A stretch of 64,000 nt of DNA from Coraliomargarita sp. (GTDB taxonomy: Bacteria > Verrucomicrobiota > Verrucomicrobiia > Opitutales > UBA953): positions 211,001 through 275,000 of the forward strand of contig JAHEJL010000001.1 in assembly GCA_024638885.1 (NCBI GenBank), in the 5' to 3' direction. Under the pieces are notes generated by a model. It saw only the letters and a program-made list of their open reading frames with translations. It was not told the DNA's origin and did no database searches. Positions 51,110-59,686 of this stretch are shown here, piece after piece (within the stretch, counting starts at the first letter, position 1; each line of letters starts with the position of its first letter). The translations under genes were made by a program, and so were the position numbers.

Positions 51110-52077
51110 GAAACCTGCTCCCGTTGCTCCTCCTGCTGTCGGCCGGCCTCGCGGCCGAGACGGCCCCGGCCGACCCCCTGCGCGGGCTCGACGCGCGCGC
51201 CCTGCATAACCGCGGCACCCAGCGGCTCGCGGAAGGCGACCTCGCCGGCGCCGAGGAAGCCCTGCGCGCCTCGCTCTCGCGCGACGTCGACACCCTCCGC
51301 CCCCCCGCGCTCCACAACCTCGGCCACGTGCGTTTCGGCAAAGGCAAGGCGGCCCTCGGCGGCAAGACCGCGGGCGACGCCACCGAACTTTCCATCGCGC
51401 GCTCCTACCTCGAGGCGGCCGACGCCGACATCTCGGACATGAAGGACCAGATCGAGCTGCTCGACCGCGCGAAGGCCGAAGGGCGCGAGCCCGACTACGT
51501 CCCGGCCACGTCCGCGCTCGGCGGTGGCATCAACACCTTCCGCACCATCAAGAAGCTCATCCCCAAGGAGGAGGCCATGGTCACCAAGCGCGCGGGCATC
51601 ATCGCGACCTGGACCCGCTCGGTGGGCGACTTCCGCGGCGCGCACGAGCTCGACGCCGCCGACACCCAGGCCAAGGCGAACGCCGACGCCATCGAGGAAC
51701 TGCTCCGCGCCCTCCGTCGCGAGACCGCCGCCCTGGAGGAAGCCATCGAGGCCCAGCGCAAGAAGCTCGAGGAACTGCGCGCGGTGATCCAGGAACTGGT
51801 GAAGCGCATCCCCGACGACAAGCTCCCGCAGAACACCGAAGGCGAAGGCGACGACGACGAGAACTTCCTGCCCCCGGAACGCCAGAAGCCCAAGCCGGGC
51901 GCCGGCGATCCGAAGAAGGGCGAACCCGGCGAAGAGAAGAAGATGACCGAACAGGAAGCCCGCGGCTCCCTCGAAGGCCTGAAGAACGAATTCGGACGCA
52001 AGATGCCCGCCGGCGGCCAGGACGGCAAGGGCGGCAACGGCGGCAAGCCCAACGACAAGAAAGGCAAGGACTACTGA
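51106..52077 (+). CDS. batC: BatC-like TPR protein
   Basis: 323 residues. A signal peptide (MRNLLPLLLLLSAGLAAETA) is followed by a short TPR region: LHNRGTQRLAEGDLAGAEEA, then LHNLGHVRFGKGKAALGGK. A helical, probably coiled-coil stretch (about 190-240, EELLRALRRETAALEEAIEA) follows, then a very charged, low-complexity Gly/Lys/Asp/Pro tail ending NDKKGKDY. Its place between batB and batD fits BatC. The tail has no obvious function. The next gene starts one base after the stop codon. Confidence 0.82.
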   Translation: MRNLLPLLLLLSAGLAAETAPADPLRGLDARALHNRGTQRLAEGDLAGAEEALRASLSRDVDTLRPPALHNLGHVRFGKGKAALGGKTAGDATELSIARSYLEAADADISDMKDQIELLDRAKAEGREPDYVPATSALGGGINTFRTIKKLIPKEEAMVTKRAGIIATWTRSVGDFRGAHELDAADTQAKANADAIEELLRALRRETAALEEAIEAQRKKLEELRAVIQELVKRIPDDKLPQNTEGEGDDDENFLPPERQKPKPGAGDPKKGEPGEEKKMTEQEARGSLEGLKNEFGRKMPAGGQDGKGGNGGKPNDKKGKDY

Positions 52078-52078
52078 G

Positions 52079-53746
52079 ATGCGTCGCCTGCTCGCCGGCT
52101 GCTTCGTCCTGCTCCTCGCGCTCGCCGCGCAGGCGGAGGATCGCGTCAGCTGGGAGATCACGCCGCGCGTCACGGCCCCCGGCCAGCCCTTCCGCCTCCA
52201 GATCCAGGTCGAATCCGACGTCGTCCTCGGCGGGGCCCAGCAGGTCGACCGCGAGATCCGTCCGCCCCGGGGCATGGCGCTGCGCCTGTCCGGGCAGGTC
52301 GTCCGCGCGGATTCCAACGAGGCCACGCTCAACTTCTCGGGCGTCGCGCCGGACCAGGAAGGCGAATACGTGATCCCGGCGTTCAACCTCCGCTTCGTGC
52401 GCAAGCTGATCGTCGCGCCGGAGATCCGGCTCATCGTGAGCAAGTCGGTGCGCTACCGGGCCGCCTCGCAGGCGCGCGCCGAGCTCGTGATCCCCGACCG
52501 CACCTTCTACGTCGGCGAACTCATCCGCGGCGCGGTGCGCATGCGGGGCGGCGACGAAGAAGCCGTCGTGGCCAGCTTCGGCCTGGAATCGGTGGCCGAA
52601 GGTTTCACGTTCGCCGTGACGGGCGACCGCCAGCCCCTTCCCGACGAGCTTGGCCAAGGCATGCAGACCACCTTCGACCTGACCCCGATCCGCGAGGGCG
52701 TCAGCGAACTCTCCCTCAAAGGCACGATGCTCATCCAGAGCGTCGACCGCCCGACCTTCGGTTTCGGCGGCCGGGACCGTCCCTTCTCCTTCCGCCGCAA
52801 GCTCACCGTCGAACACGTCCCGGAGCGCGGCCGCCCCGCCGACTGGTCCGGCGCCATCGGCAAGTTCGCCGCCGAAGCCGTGCAAGTCTCCAAGGACCGC
52901 CCCGAGGTCGGTGAGCCGATCCGCCTACGCGCCATCCTGACGGGCAGCGGCAACCTCGACCGCCTGCTCACGCCCGAACTCGCGGGCGGCGAACAGTGGG
53001 ACGTGCTGCCCGCGCAGGAACGGCGCCGTCACTCCGAAGACCAGCGCTTCTTCGTCTACACGCTGGTGCCGCGCCTCCCGGGCAAGCTCCTCACGCCGAC
53101 GATCCGTTTCTCGACCTTCGACCCGGCGACCAAGCAGTTCAGCCGCGTCGAGTTCAAGTCCATCGTGGTCGAGGTCACCGGCTCCGCGCCCGCGAAGGTC
53201 GACCTCATCACCGCCGACCCGGCCGCGCCGGCCGCCACCAAGCTCAAGCCCATCACCGGCCTCGCCACGCCGACGCCCCGACGCCCGGGACCGTTGCTGA
53301 GCGGCGCCCCGGCCACGCCGTTGGCGGCTTCGCCGGCATTCTGGTCCGGCAACGCCTTGGTGCTCGTCGCGCTGCTCGCGCTGACGGCGGGCGCCCTCTA
53401 CCTCGGCTACCTCGCGGCGCATCCCGAACTCCGCCGTCGCCGCCGCGCCCGCGCGATCGTCCGCACCGCCCTGACCGAGGCCCGCATGACGGCCGGCCGC
53501 CCCGCCTTCGCGCGCGCCGTGGTCCGCGCCCTCCAGGCGGGCAGCGCCGCGCTGCTGGACGCCGAGGATGAGGCGATGACGCAGAGCGACGTCGAACGCG
53601 TCCTGCCCGGCGCCGATCGCGCTTTGCTCGACGCGCTGTTCGTCGACGCCTACGGCGAACGCTTCGCCGCCGGCGCCCCGACCCACGCGACCGGCGACGA
53701 AACCGCCGCCCATGAGCTGCTCCGCCGGCTCCTTTCGCTGCTATGA
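52079..53746 (+). CDS. batD: BatD-like exported membrane protein
   Basis: 555 residues. A signal peptide (MRRLLAGCFVLLLALAAQA) precedes several beta-sandwich blocks (about 20-390). These include VSWEITPRVTAPGQPFRLQI, DRTFYVGELIRGAVRM and KDRPEVGEPIRLRAILTGSG, the repeated 'oxygen-tolerance' domain pattern. One membrane helix lies at about 425-445 (WSGNALVLVALLALTAGALY), then a cytoplasmic helical tail of about 110 residues. ATG is one base after the batC stop codon, and the stop overlaps batE. Confidence 0.88.
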   Translation: MRRLLAGCFVLLLALAAQAEDRVSWEITPRVTAPGQPFRLQIQVESDVVLGGAQQVDREIRPPRGMALRLSGQVVRADSNEATLNFSGVAPDQEGEYVIPAFNLRFVRKLIVAPEIRLIVSKSVRYRAASQARAELVIPDRTFYVGELIRGAVRMRGGDEEAVVASFGLESVAEGFTFAVTGDRQPLPDELGQGMQTTFDLTPIREGVSELSLKGTMLIQSVDRPTFGFGGRDRPFSFRRKLTVEHVPERGRPADWSGAIGKFAAEAVQVSKDRPEVGEPIRLRAILTGSGNLDRLLTPELAGGEQWDVLPAQERRRHSEDQRFFVYTLVPRLPGKLLTPTIRFSTFDPATKQFSRVEFKSIVVEVTGSAPAKVDLITADPAAPAATKLKPITGLATPTPRRPGPLLSGAPATPLAASPAFWSGNALVLVALLALTAGALYLGYLAAHPELRRRRRARAIVRTALTEARMTAGRPAFARAVVRALQAGSAALLDAEDEAMTQSDVERVLPGADRALLDALFVDAYGERFAAGAPTHATGDETAAHELLRRLLSLL

Positions 53747-54498
53747 GGTTCCTCGCCTGTCTCCTGCTGTGCTGGCTGGCGCCGCTCTCCGCCGCCGACG
53801 CCCCGTCGGCCGCCGAGGCCGCCTACGCCAAGGGCGACTACGCGACCGCGGTGGAGAAGTGGTCCGACGAAGCCCGCGCCGAAGGCGTGACCCCGGCGCT
53901 CCTCTCCGCGCTCGGCAACGCCGAATGGCGGCTCGGCCGCAAAGGCCGCGCGATGGTCTGCTGGGAACGCGCGCTGCTGCTCGACCCGCGCGATCCGGTC
54001 GCCCTCGCCGGCATCCGCCACGCGCTCAACGCCGGCGGCGCCGAACGCCCCGCCCCCACGTGGTCCGAGAACTACGCGTCGTTCCTCGGCGCCGACGCCT
54101 GGCTGCTGCTGGCGACCGCCGCCTTCTGGACCGCGCTCCTCTGCGTCATCGTGCCCCGCCTCCGCGGCCGCTCCGCCGGGGAAGGCAACCACCGGACCCG
54201 CGTCATCGCGCTGACGATCCTCGCGCTCTGCCTGCCCGGCATCTGGGGTTCCCGTTCGCTCGACGCCCGGGCCGTCATCCGCAAGGCCGACGTCTCCCTC
54301 CGCCTGACGCCGACCCAGTTCGGCGAACCCTTGAACGGCCTCGCCGAGGGCGACGTCGTCCGGACCGAGCGCCCCTTCAACGGCCACGTCCGCGTGACCA
54401 CCGCCGACGGCAAGACCGGCTGGGTGCGCGCCGGCGAGATCGAAGCCGTCCGCGGACCGGGACTGCCGGCCGACCTCGACCAGAAGGCGGCTCCCTGA
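53743..54498 (+). CDS. batE: BatE-like TPR/SH3 membrane protein
   Basis: 251 residues. Signal peptide (about 1-18), one TPR pair (AEAAYAKGDYATAVEKWSDE, LGNAEWRLGRKGRAMVCWER), two membrane helices (about 122-141 and 152-168), and a C-terminal bacterial SH3-type domain (VSLRLTPTQFGEPLNGLAEG, GKTGWVRAGEIEAV). This is the BatE arrangement, which may bind peptidoglycan. Overlaps batD by four bases. The last convincing Bat gene. Confidence 0.85.
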   Translation: MRFLACLLLCWLAPLSAADAPSAAEAAYAKGDYATAVEKWSDEARAEGVTPALLSALGNAEWRLGRKGRAMVCWERALLLDPRDPVALAGIRHALNAGGAERPAPTWSENYASFLGADAWLLLATAAFWTALLCVIVPRLRGRSAGEGNHRTRVIALTILALCLPGIWGSRSLDARAVIRKADVSLRLTPTQFGEPLNGLAEGDVVRTERPFNGHVRVTTADGKTGWVRAGEIEAVRGPGLPADLDQKAAP

Positions 54499-54531
54499 GC
54501 CTTTCGCCTTGGAGAGTCGGGCCGGCTCCGC

Positions 54532-55689
54532 TTGGATGCTGACGTGCGCCTCCTCGACCGCCACGTCCTGACCGAAACCGCCGTCGCCGGCGGGGCCGCC
54601 ACGGGCGCGTTCGTCTTCGTGATGGTCGCCGGCAACATCCTCACGCAGGTCTCCGGCGCGATCGCGTCCGGACGCGTCAGCGGCTGGGAAGGCCTCGAAC
54701 TCGTCGGCCTGCTCTTCCCCGGCGTGCTGCCCTACGCGCTGCCGCTCGGCTTCCTGACCGGCGTGCTCATCGCCTTCGGTCGCATGAGCTCGCAGCAGGA
54801 GCTCACCGCCATGAAGGCCAGCGGTCGCAGCCTCGGTCGCATCGCCCTGCCCGCCCTGCTGCTGGCCGCGGGCCTCGCCCTGCTCTCCGCCTGGCTCAAC
54901 CTCGAGATCGCCCCTTACTCCAACACCGAATACCGCCGCCTGCTCGTCGGCTCGGCCAAGGACAACCCCGCTTCGGTGATCGTGCCCGGCAAGCTCAACC
55001 GCCAGTTCCCCGGCATGGTGATCCGCGCTTCCGAACGCGACGGCGAGGTCCTCCGCGACTTCTGGCTCTGGAGCACCGACGACCAGGGCCGCCTCACGCA
55101 GACGATCCACGCCCGCGAAGCCCGGCTGACGCCGGCGGTCAGCAAGTCCGGCGAAGGCGTCCTGCGCATCACCCTGACCGACGCGCGTCTCGAGCGCCGT
55201 CAGCCCGGCGACGAGAACTTCACGCGCCCGTCCGGCTTCACGACCGCGGCCACGACCAGCCTCGAATTCCCCGCCGCGGGCATCTTCAAGGACGGCGACA
55301 ACTTCCAGCGCAAGCTGCGCTGGCTGACGACGTCGGAACTGCTCGAAGCGATGGACAAAGGCTGGCAGGTCGCCCCGAACGCCACGCCCAAGGAGAAGGA
55401 GCGCGGCCGGATGGTGGCCGCGACGCAGCTGATGTCGCACCTCGCCGGCGCGTTCTCGGTCTTCTCGCTCGCCTTCCTCGCCGTGCCGCTCGCCGTGCGC
55501 GTCGGCCGCTCCGAGACCTTCGTCAACGCGGCCGTGGCGCTCGGCGTCGCCCTCTCCTACTACCTGCTCACCTCGATGGCGGCGTACGTGAAGGACCCGG
55601 CCCTGCGTCCTGACCTGCTGATCTGGCTGCCGAACCTCGCGGTCATCGGCCTGGCCTGGTATCTGCTCCGGCGCGCCTCGCGCCACTGA
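54532..55689 (+). CDS. LptF/LptG (YjgP/YjgQ) family permease
   Basis: 385 residues from TTG 54532; GTG 54544 is an alternative start, and no ATG fits. The layout is typical of LptF/LptG: membrane helices at about 20-40, 54-82 and 102-122, a large periplasmic beta-jellyroll (about 125-300), then three C-terminal helices (about 305-385). The family motif FGRMSSQQELTAMKASG at 83-99 is the cytoplasmic coupling helix that contacts LptB. It moves lipopolysaccharide out of the inner membrane, which implies an LPS-containing Gram-negative. It follows batE after 33 bp and ends 6 bp from the convergent ctaG. A second family member would be expected elsewhere. Confidence 0.88.
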   Translation: MDADVRLLDRHVLTETAVAGGAATGAFVFVMVAGNILTQVSGAIASGRVSGWEGLELVGLLFPGVLPYALPLGFLTGVLIAFGRMSSQQELTAMKASGRSLGRIALPALLLAAGLALLSAWLNLEIAPYSNTEYRRLLVGSAKDNPASVIVPGKLNRQFPGMVIRASERDGEVLRDFWLWSTDDQGRLTQTIHAREARLTPAVSKSGEGVLRITLTDARLERRQPGDENFTRPSGFTTAATTSLEFPAAGIFKDGDNFQRKLRWLTTSELLEAMDKGWQVAPNATPKEKERGRMVAATQLMSHLAGAFSVFSLAFLAVPLAVRVGRSETFVNAAVALGVALSYYLLTSMAAYVKDPALRPDLLIWLPNLAVIGLAWYLLRRASRH

Positions 55690-55695
55690 GCGGGC

Positions 55696-56478
55696 TCACT
55701 TCTCGCGCTGATACCAGGCGAAGAAGGCGTAGGCCATGCACGCCAGGGCGAAGACTTCGTTGAAGCCCTTCATCACCACCGCGCCCATGATCATGTCGGC
55801 CGAGGCGGACAGGCTGCTCACGCGCGGGGCGAGCCGGTAGGTCTCGTAGATCGGGTGGTCGCCGAAGATCAGGACGGCCCAGAGGGGCAGGTCCGCGATC
55901 ATCAGCGCGAAACAGTAGAACATCGCCATCCCGTAGCCGATGCGGGGCAGCTTCGCGGAGAGCGAGAACAGCGGCCAGACCATGAGGATCGCCGGGGCGA
56001 ACATCGACCAGTGCTCGAGCACGTGGAGCGGGCGGCTGCGGAGCGCGGCCTCATACAGCTCGGGGAAGTGCCAGATCGAGAAGAACAACGTGAAGATCAG
56101 CCCGCCGGCGAGCGGGTGCGTCAGCACGCGGAAGACCCGGGTCAGGCGGGGCCGGCCCTCGAGGAGGTAGCCGTCGACGAACTCCGGCGGCAGGCCGGTC
56201 ACGATGAGCGGCGCCGAGATGTAGATCAGCAGCATGTGCTGCAGCATGTGGGCCGAGAAGAGGAAGGCCTCGCCGAGCTGGTCGAGGGGCGAACCCACGG
56301 CGACGTAGGCCACCAGCACCCCCAGATGGAAGCGCACCGCATACCAGATCGGATATTCCGTCCGGCCCGGCAGGCAGCGGGCCCGCAGCGGACCGCACAT
56401 CAGCGCATGGGCCCAGCACGCCCCGACGACCAGGAGCAGCAGCAGCGGCTCCGTGTGCCAGTGGAGGGGTATCTTCAT
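55696..56478 (-). CDS. ctaG: Cytochrome c oxidase assembly protein, caa3 CtaG type
   Basis: 260 residues from ATG 56478. Seven membrane helices are readable. Family signatures include HMLQHMLLIYISAPLIVTG, where histidines and methionines could bind copper, SIWHFPELYEAALRSRPLHV with the conserved WH, and LEHWSMFAPAILMVWPLF. Bacillus-type CtaG is needed to assemble the caa3 oxidase. It is encoded directly after ctaF here, which matches the Bacillus order ctaCDEFG, although a terminator lies between ctaF and ctaG. Confidence 0.9.
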   Translation of the reverse strand: MKIPLHWHTEPLLLLLVVGACWAHALMCGPLRARCLPGRTEYPIWYAVRFHLGVLVAYVAVGSPLDQLGEAFLFSAHMLQHMLLIYISAPLIVTGLPPEFVDGYLLEGRPRLTRVFRVLTHPLAGGLIFTLFFSIWHFPELYEAALRSRPLHVLEHWSMFAPAILMVWPLFSLSAKLPRIGYGMAMFYCFALMIADLPLWAVLIFGDHPIYETYRLAPRVSSLSASADMIMGAVVMKGFNEVFALACMAYAFFAWYQREK

Positions 56479-56524
56479 CCCGAGATATGAAGGCGGGGGC
56501 GGCCGTGCCGCAAGCGTGGGCACG

Positions 56525-56551
56525 AAAAAGGCCTCCGCCGGAGCGGAGGCC
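56525..56551 (-). terminator. Terminator between ctaF and ctaG
   Basis: Minus strand: GGCCTCCGC, loop TCCG, GCGGAGGCC, then TTTTT. It lies 25 bp after the ctaF stop codon. ctaG therefore probably depends on read-through or its own start signal. Confidence 0.85.
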
Positions 56552-56575
56552 TTCGTCAACGGGCTCAGGGCCCGG

Positions 56576-56917
56576 TCAGCTGAACCAGCGGGTGTCGATG
56601 CGGTCGGCCGAGAACAGCGAGAGCACCGCCGCGTAGGTCGCGAACGCGAGCACGAGGCCGGCGAGGAAGCACCAGAGGAGCAGGCGCTTGTCGTAGATCA
56701 GGTGCATGAACCACAGGATGACCGCGAAGAACTTGCCGGCGGACATCAGGGTCAGGATCGTCAGGATGGCGGCGACAGGCAGCGGCAGGAAGATCAGGAC
56801 GATCTCCGCGCCGGTGACGACGGCCAGCCAGAGGGCCAGGACGATGAAGTGGTGGTAGCGGCGGACTTCCTCGGCGAGGAAGGCGGGGCTGGGAGCGGCT
56901 TCGTGGGAAGAGGACAT
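56576..56917 (-). CDS. ctaF: Cytochrome c oxidase subunit IV (prokaryotic)
   Basis: 113 residues, three membrane helices (about 23-44, 49-70 and 79-99) and the family stretch MSAGKFFAVILWFMHLIYDK. It stabilises the oxidase core. Fifteen bases separate it from ctaE upstream. Confidence 0.9.
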   Translation of the reverse strand: MSSSHEAAPSPAFLAEEVRRYHHFIVLALWLAVVTGAEIVLIFLPLPVAAILTILTLMSAGKFFAVILWFMHLIYDKRLLLWCFLAGLVLAFATYAAVLSLFSADRIDTRWFS

Positions 56918-56932
56918 GGTCGGGAAGGCGGA

Positions 56933-57601
56933 TTATTTGGCGACGGCCGGCAGGCCCGAACCCCAGATGCCGTTGGGCCCGAGGTATTCGACGAGGTAGA
57001 CCGCCGTGAAGATGATGATCCAGACGATGTCGACGAAGTGCCAATAGAGGCCCGCGACTTCGACGTCGAGGGCGCCCATGTGGCCGCCGAGCTTGCCGGT
57101 GAAGCTGTAGAAGTAGAGCAGGATCAGCCAGAGGACGCCGATGGCGACGTGCGTGCCGTGCGTGCCGGTGAGGACGTAGAACGTCGAACCGAGCACGCTG
57201 TTCTGGATGGTCAGGCCCTGGTGGTAGAAGTGCGTGAACTCGAAGACCTGGCAGCCCAGGAAGATCAGGCCGAAGAAGATCACGCCGAGGACGTTGCGGC
57301 GGAAGGACTTCAGCTGGCCCTTGTGCATCGCGGAGACCGCGAGCGCCATCAGGAACGAGGACATCAGGAGGATGAACGTCGAGAAGGACGTCAGCTCGAT
57401 GTTGAACAGGTTCTGGATGAAGCGCTGGTGGCCTTCGGCGTCGGTGAAGCCGGCGGGGTAGAGCTTGCGGTAGAGCAGGTGCGTCGAGATCAGCGTCCCG
57501 AAGAACATGCAGTCCGAAGCCAGGAAGAGCCACATGATGAGCTTCTTGTGGTCGATCCCGGTGGACGTGGGCGCTTCGTGCGCGGCGGCGGTGTCAGACA
57601 T
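56933..57601 (-). CDS. ctaE: Cytochrome c oxidase subunit III
   Basis: 222 residues. It has the heme-copper oxidase subunit III fold with at least five membrane helices. MWLFLASDCMFFGTLISTHL (23-42), the GTHGTHVAIG motif and GLYWHFVDIVWIIIFTAVYL near the C-terminus are family hallmarks. It supports proton uptake by subunit I. Part of ctaCDEF, 35 bp after ctaD. Confidence 0.96.
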   Translation of the reverse strand: MSDTAAAHEAPTSTGIDHKKLIMWLFLASDCMFFGTLISTHLLYRKLYPAGFTDAEGHQRFIQNLFNIELTSFSTFILLMSSFLMALAVSAMHKGQLKSFRRNVLGVIFFGLIFLGCQVFEFTHFYHQGLTIQNSVLGSTFYVLTGTHGTHVAIGVLWLILLYFYSFTGKLGGHMGALDVEVAGLYWHFVDIVWIIIFTAVYLVEYLGPNGIWGSGLPAVAK

Positions 57602-57636
57602 GGAGGTCAGCGTTTAGAGTTATGAGGGGAGGACGC

Positions 57637-59664
57637 TCAGCGGGCGGCGGTCTCGGCCGGAGCGGGCGAGCCCTGGTTGACGGGCGTCTTGAGCATGTAG
57701 CCGCCCGGACCTTCGAGGGCCCAGAGCCAGATGCCGAGGAAGAGGACGCCGATGCCGGCGATGACGATCCAGCCGGCATGGGGGATGCCCATGGCCATCA
57801 TCGGCATGCCGAAGCCGACGAGAAGGAAACCGAAGGAAGCAAGGAGCGGCATCCAGGACTGGCTCGGCATGTGGACGCCGGCTTCGCCGCCGTCGTTCTC
57901 GACGCCGATGCGCTTGGCGCCGTGCTTATGCTCGAAGAAGGCGTCGCGCGCGGCGATGACCGGGGACTGGGCGAAGTTATACTCCGGCACCGGGGAGGGC
58001 AGCGACCACTCGAGGGTGCGGCCATCCCACGGATCGTTGCCGCACTTCTTGCCGCGGAAGGCGGTCCAGACGAGGTTGGCGAAGGCGATGAACACGCCGA
58101 TGCCGAGGATGAAGGCGCCGATGGTGGCGACGTAGTTCCAGGTCTCCCAGCCGTTGCCGGCGTGGTAGGTGTGCGTACGACGCGGCATGCCCGCGAGGCC
58201 GAGGTAGTGCATCGGGCCGAAGGCGAGGTTGAAGCCGAGGATGACCATGCCGGAAGCGACGTAGGCGATGGTGGCGTTCGGCATGCGGCCGAAGATCTTC
58301 GGGAACCAGAAGTAGAGGCCGGCCATCAGGCCGAGGAGCACGCCGCCGAGGAGCACGTAGTGGAAGTGCGCGATGACGAAGTAGCTGTCCTGCTGCTGGG
58401 AGTCGGCGGGAGCCGAGGAGTGCATGACGCCGGAGAAGCCGCCGCACATGAACATCCAGATGAAGCCGAGGGCGAGGACCATCGGCGGCGTGAAGCGGAT
58501 GCGACCGCCCCAGATCGTGCCGAGCCAGTTGAAGATCTTCACGCCCGTCGGGACGGCGATGGCCATCGTGAGGAGCGAGAAGGCGGCGGTGGGCACGGGG
58601 CCGAGGCCGGTGGTGAACATGTGGTGGCTCCAGACGGCGAAGCCGAGGAAGCCGATGACGGCGCCGGAGAAGACGATGATCGGGTAGCCGAAGAGCGACT
58701 TGCCGGTGAAGGTCGGGAGGACTTCGGAGACGATGCCCATCGCGGGAAGCACGAGGATGTACACTTCCGGATGGCCGAAGATCCAGAAGAGGTGCTGCCA
58801 GAGGACGGGCTGGCCGCCGGAGGACGGGTTGAAGAAGTTGGCGCCGAAGGCGCGGTCGAACATGAGCTCGATCAGCGCGACGGTGATGGCCGGGAAGGCC
58901 AGGATGATGAGCACCGCGGTGACGAGGGTCATCCAGGTGAACACCGGCAGGCGCATCATGCTCATGCCCTTGGCGCGCATGTTGATGATGGTGCAGATGA
59001 AGTTGAAGGAGGCCGCGAGCGAGGCGACGCCGAGGATCTGGATGCCGATGATCCAGAAGTCGGTGCCGACGCCGGTGAAGCGGAGGGCCTGGCCGTTCTG
59101 GCCGAAGGTGCCGGAGAGCGGCGCGTAGCTGAACCAACCGTTGGCCGGGGCGAAGTCGGTGTAGACGAGCGCCTTGTGCCATTCGAAGGAATTGAACCAG
59201 CCGGCGAGGTGCGCGAACTCGAAGAACCACGAGGCGTTGAGCACGAAGGCGCCGAACACGAAGGTCCAGAGCGAGAACGCGTTCAGGCGGGGGAAGGCGA
59301 CGTCACGGGCGCCGATCTGCAGCGGGATCAGGAAGTTGAAGAACGCGGCCGACAGGGGCATGACGCCGAGGAAGATCATCGTCGTGCCGTGCATGGTGAA
59401 CAGCTGGTTGTACATGCGCGCCGTGATGAAGTCGTTGTCCGGGCGGGCCAGCTGCGTGCGGATCGCGAGGGCTTCGACGCCGCCCACGAGGAAGAAGAAC
59501 ATGGCGAACGCGCCGTAGAGGATGCCGATCTTCTTGTGGTCGACCGTGGTCAGCCAGTCGGTCCAGCCGGTCGCGCGGTCGGGACGGATCAGGCCGAGGT
59601 CGCTGCGCTCGGGCGCCAGCTCGGTCTTGCAGGCGACCGGAGCGTGATGGGAATCGTGGGACAT
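57637..59664 (-). CDS. ctaD: Cytochrome c oxidase subunit I
   Basis: 675 residues. Catalytic subunit reducing O2 to water with heme a and the heme a3-CuB centre. FTMHGTTMIFLGVMP holds the heme a ligand region. WIFGHPEVYILVLPAMGI carries the His cross-linked to Tyr and the Glu of a type A1 proton path. SHHMFTTGLGP gives two CuB histidines, and IAHFHYVLLGG carries the heme a3/a histidines. It has more than twelve membrane helices, with extra C-terminal helices. The residues for D- and K-path function appear present. Confidence 0.97.
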   Translation of the reverse strand: MSHDSHHAPVACKTELAPERSDLGLIRPDRATGWTDWLTTVDHKKIGILYGAFAMFFFLVGGVEALAIRTQLARPDNDFITARMYNQLFTMHGTTMIFLGVMPLSAAFFNFLIPLQIGARDVAFPRLNAFSLWTFVFGAFVLNASWFFEFAHLAGWFNSFEWHKALVYTDFAPANGWFSYAPLSGTFGQNGQALRFTGVGTDFWIIGIQILGVASLAASFNFICTIINMRAKGMSMMRLPVFTWMTLVTAVLIILAFPAITVALIELMFDRAFGANFFNPSSGGQPVLWQHLFWIFGHPEVYILVLPAMGIVSEVLPTFTGKSLFGYPIIVFSGAVIGFLGFAVWSHHMFTTGLGPVPTAAFSLLTMAIAVPTGVKIFNWLGTIWGGRIRFTPPMVLALGFIWMFMCGGFSGVMHSSAPADSQQQDSYFVIAHFHYVLLGGVLLGLMAGLYFWFPKIFGRMPNATIAYVASGMVILGFNLAFGPMHYLGLAGMPRRTHTYHAGNGWETWNYVATIGAFILGIGVFIAFANLVWTAFRGKKCGNDPWDGRTLEWSLPSPVPEYNFAQSPVIAARDAFFEHKHGAKRIGVENDGGEAGVHMPSQSWMPLLASFGFLLVGFGMPMMAMGIPHAGWIVIAGIGVLFLGIWLWALEGPGGYMLKTPVNQGSPAPAETAAR

Positions 59665-59686
59665 GGGTGTGAAAGGGCGGGAAGGT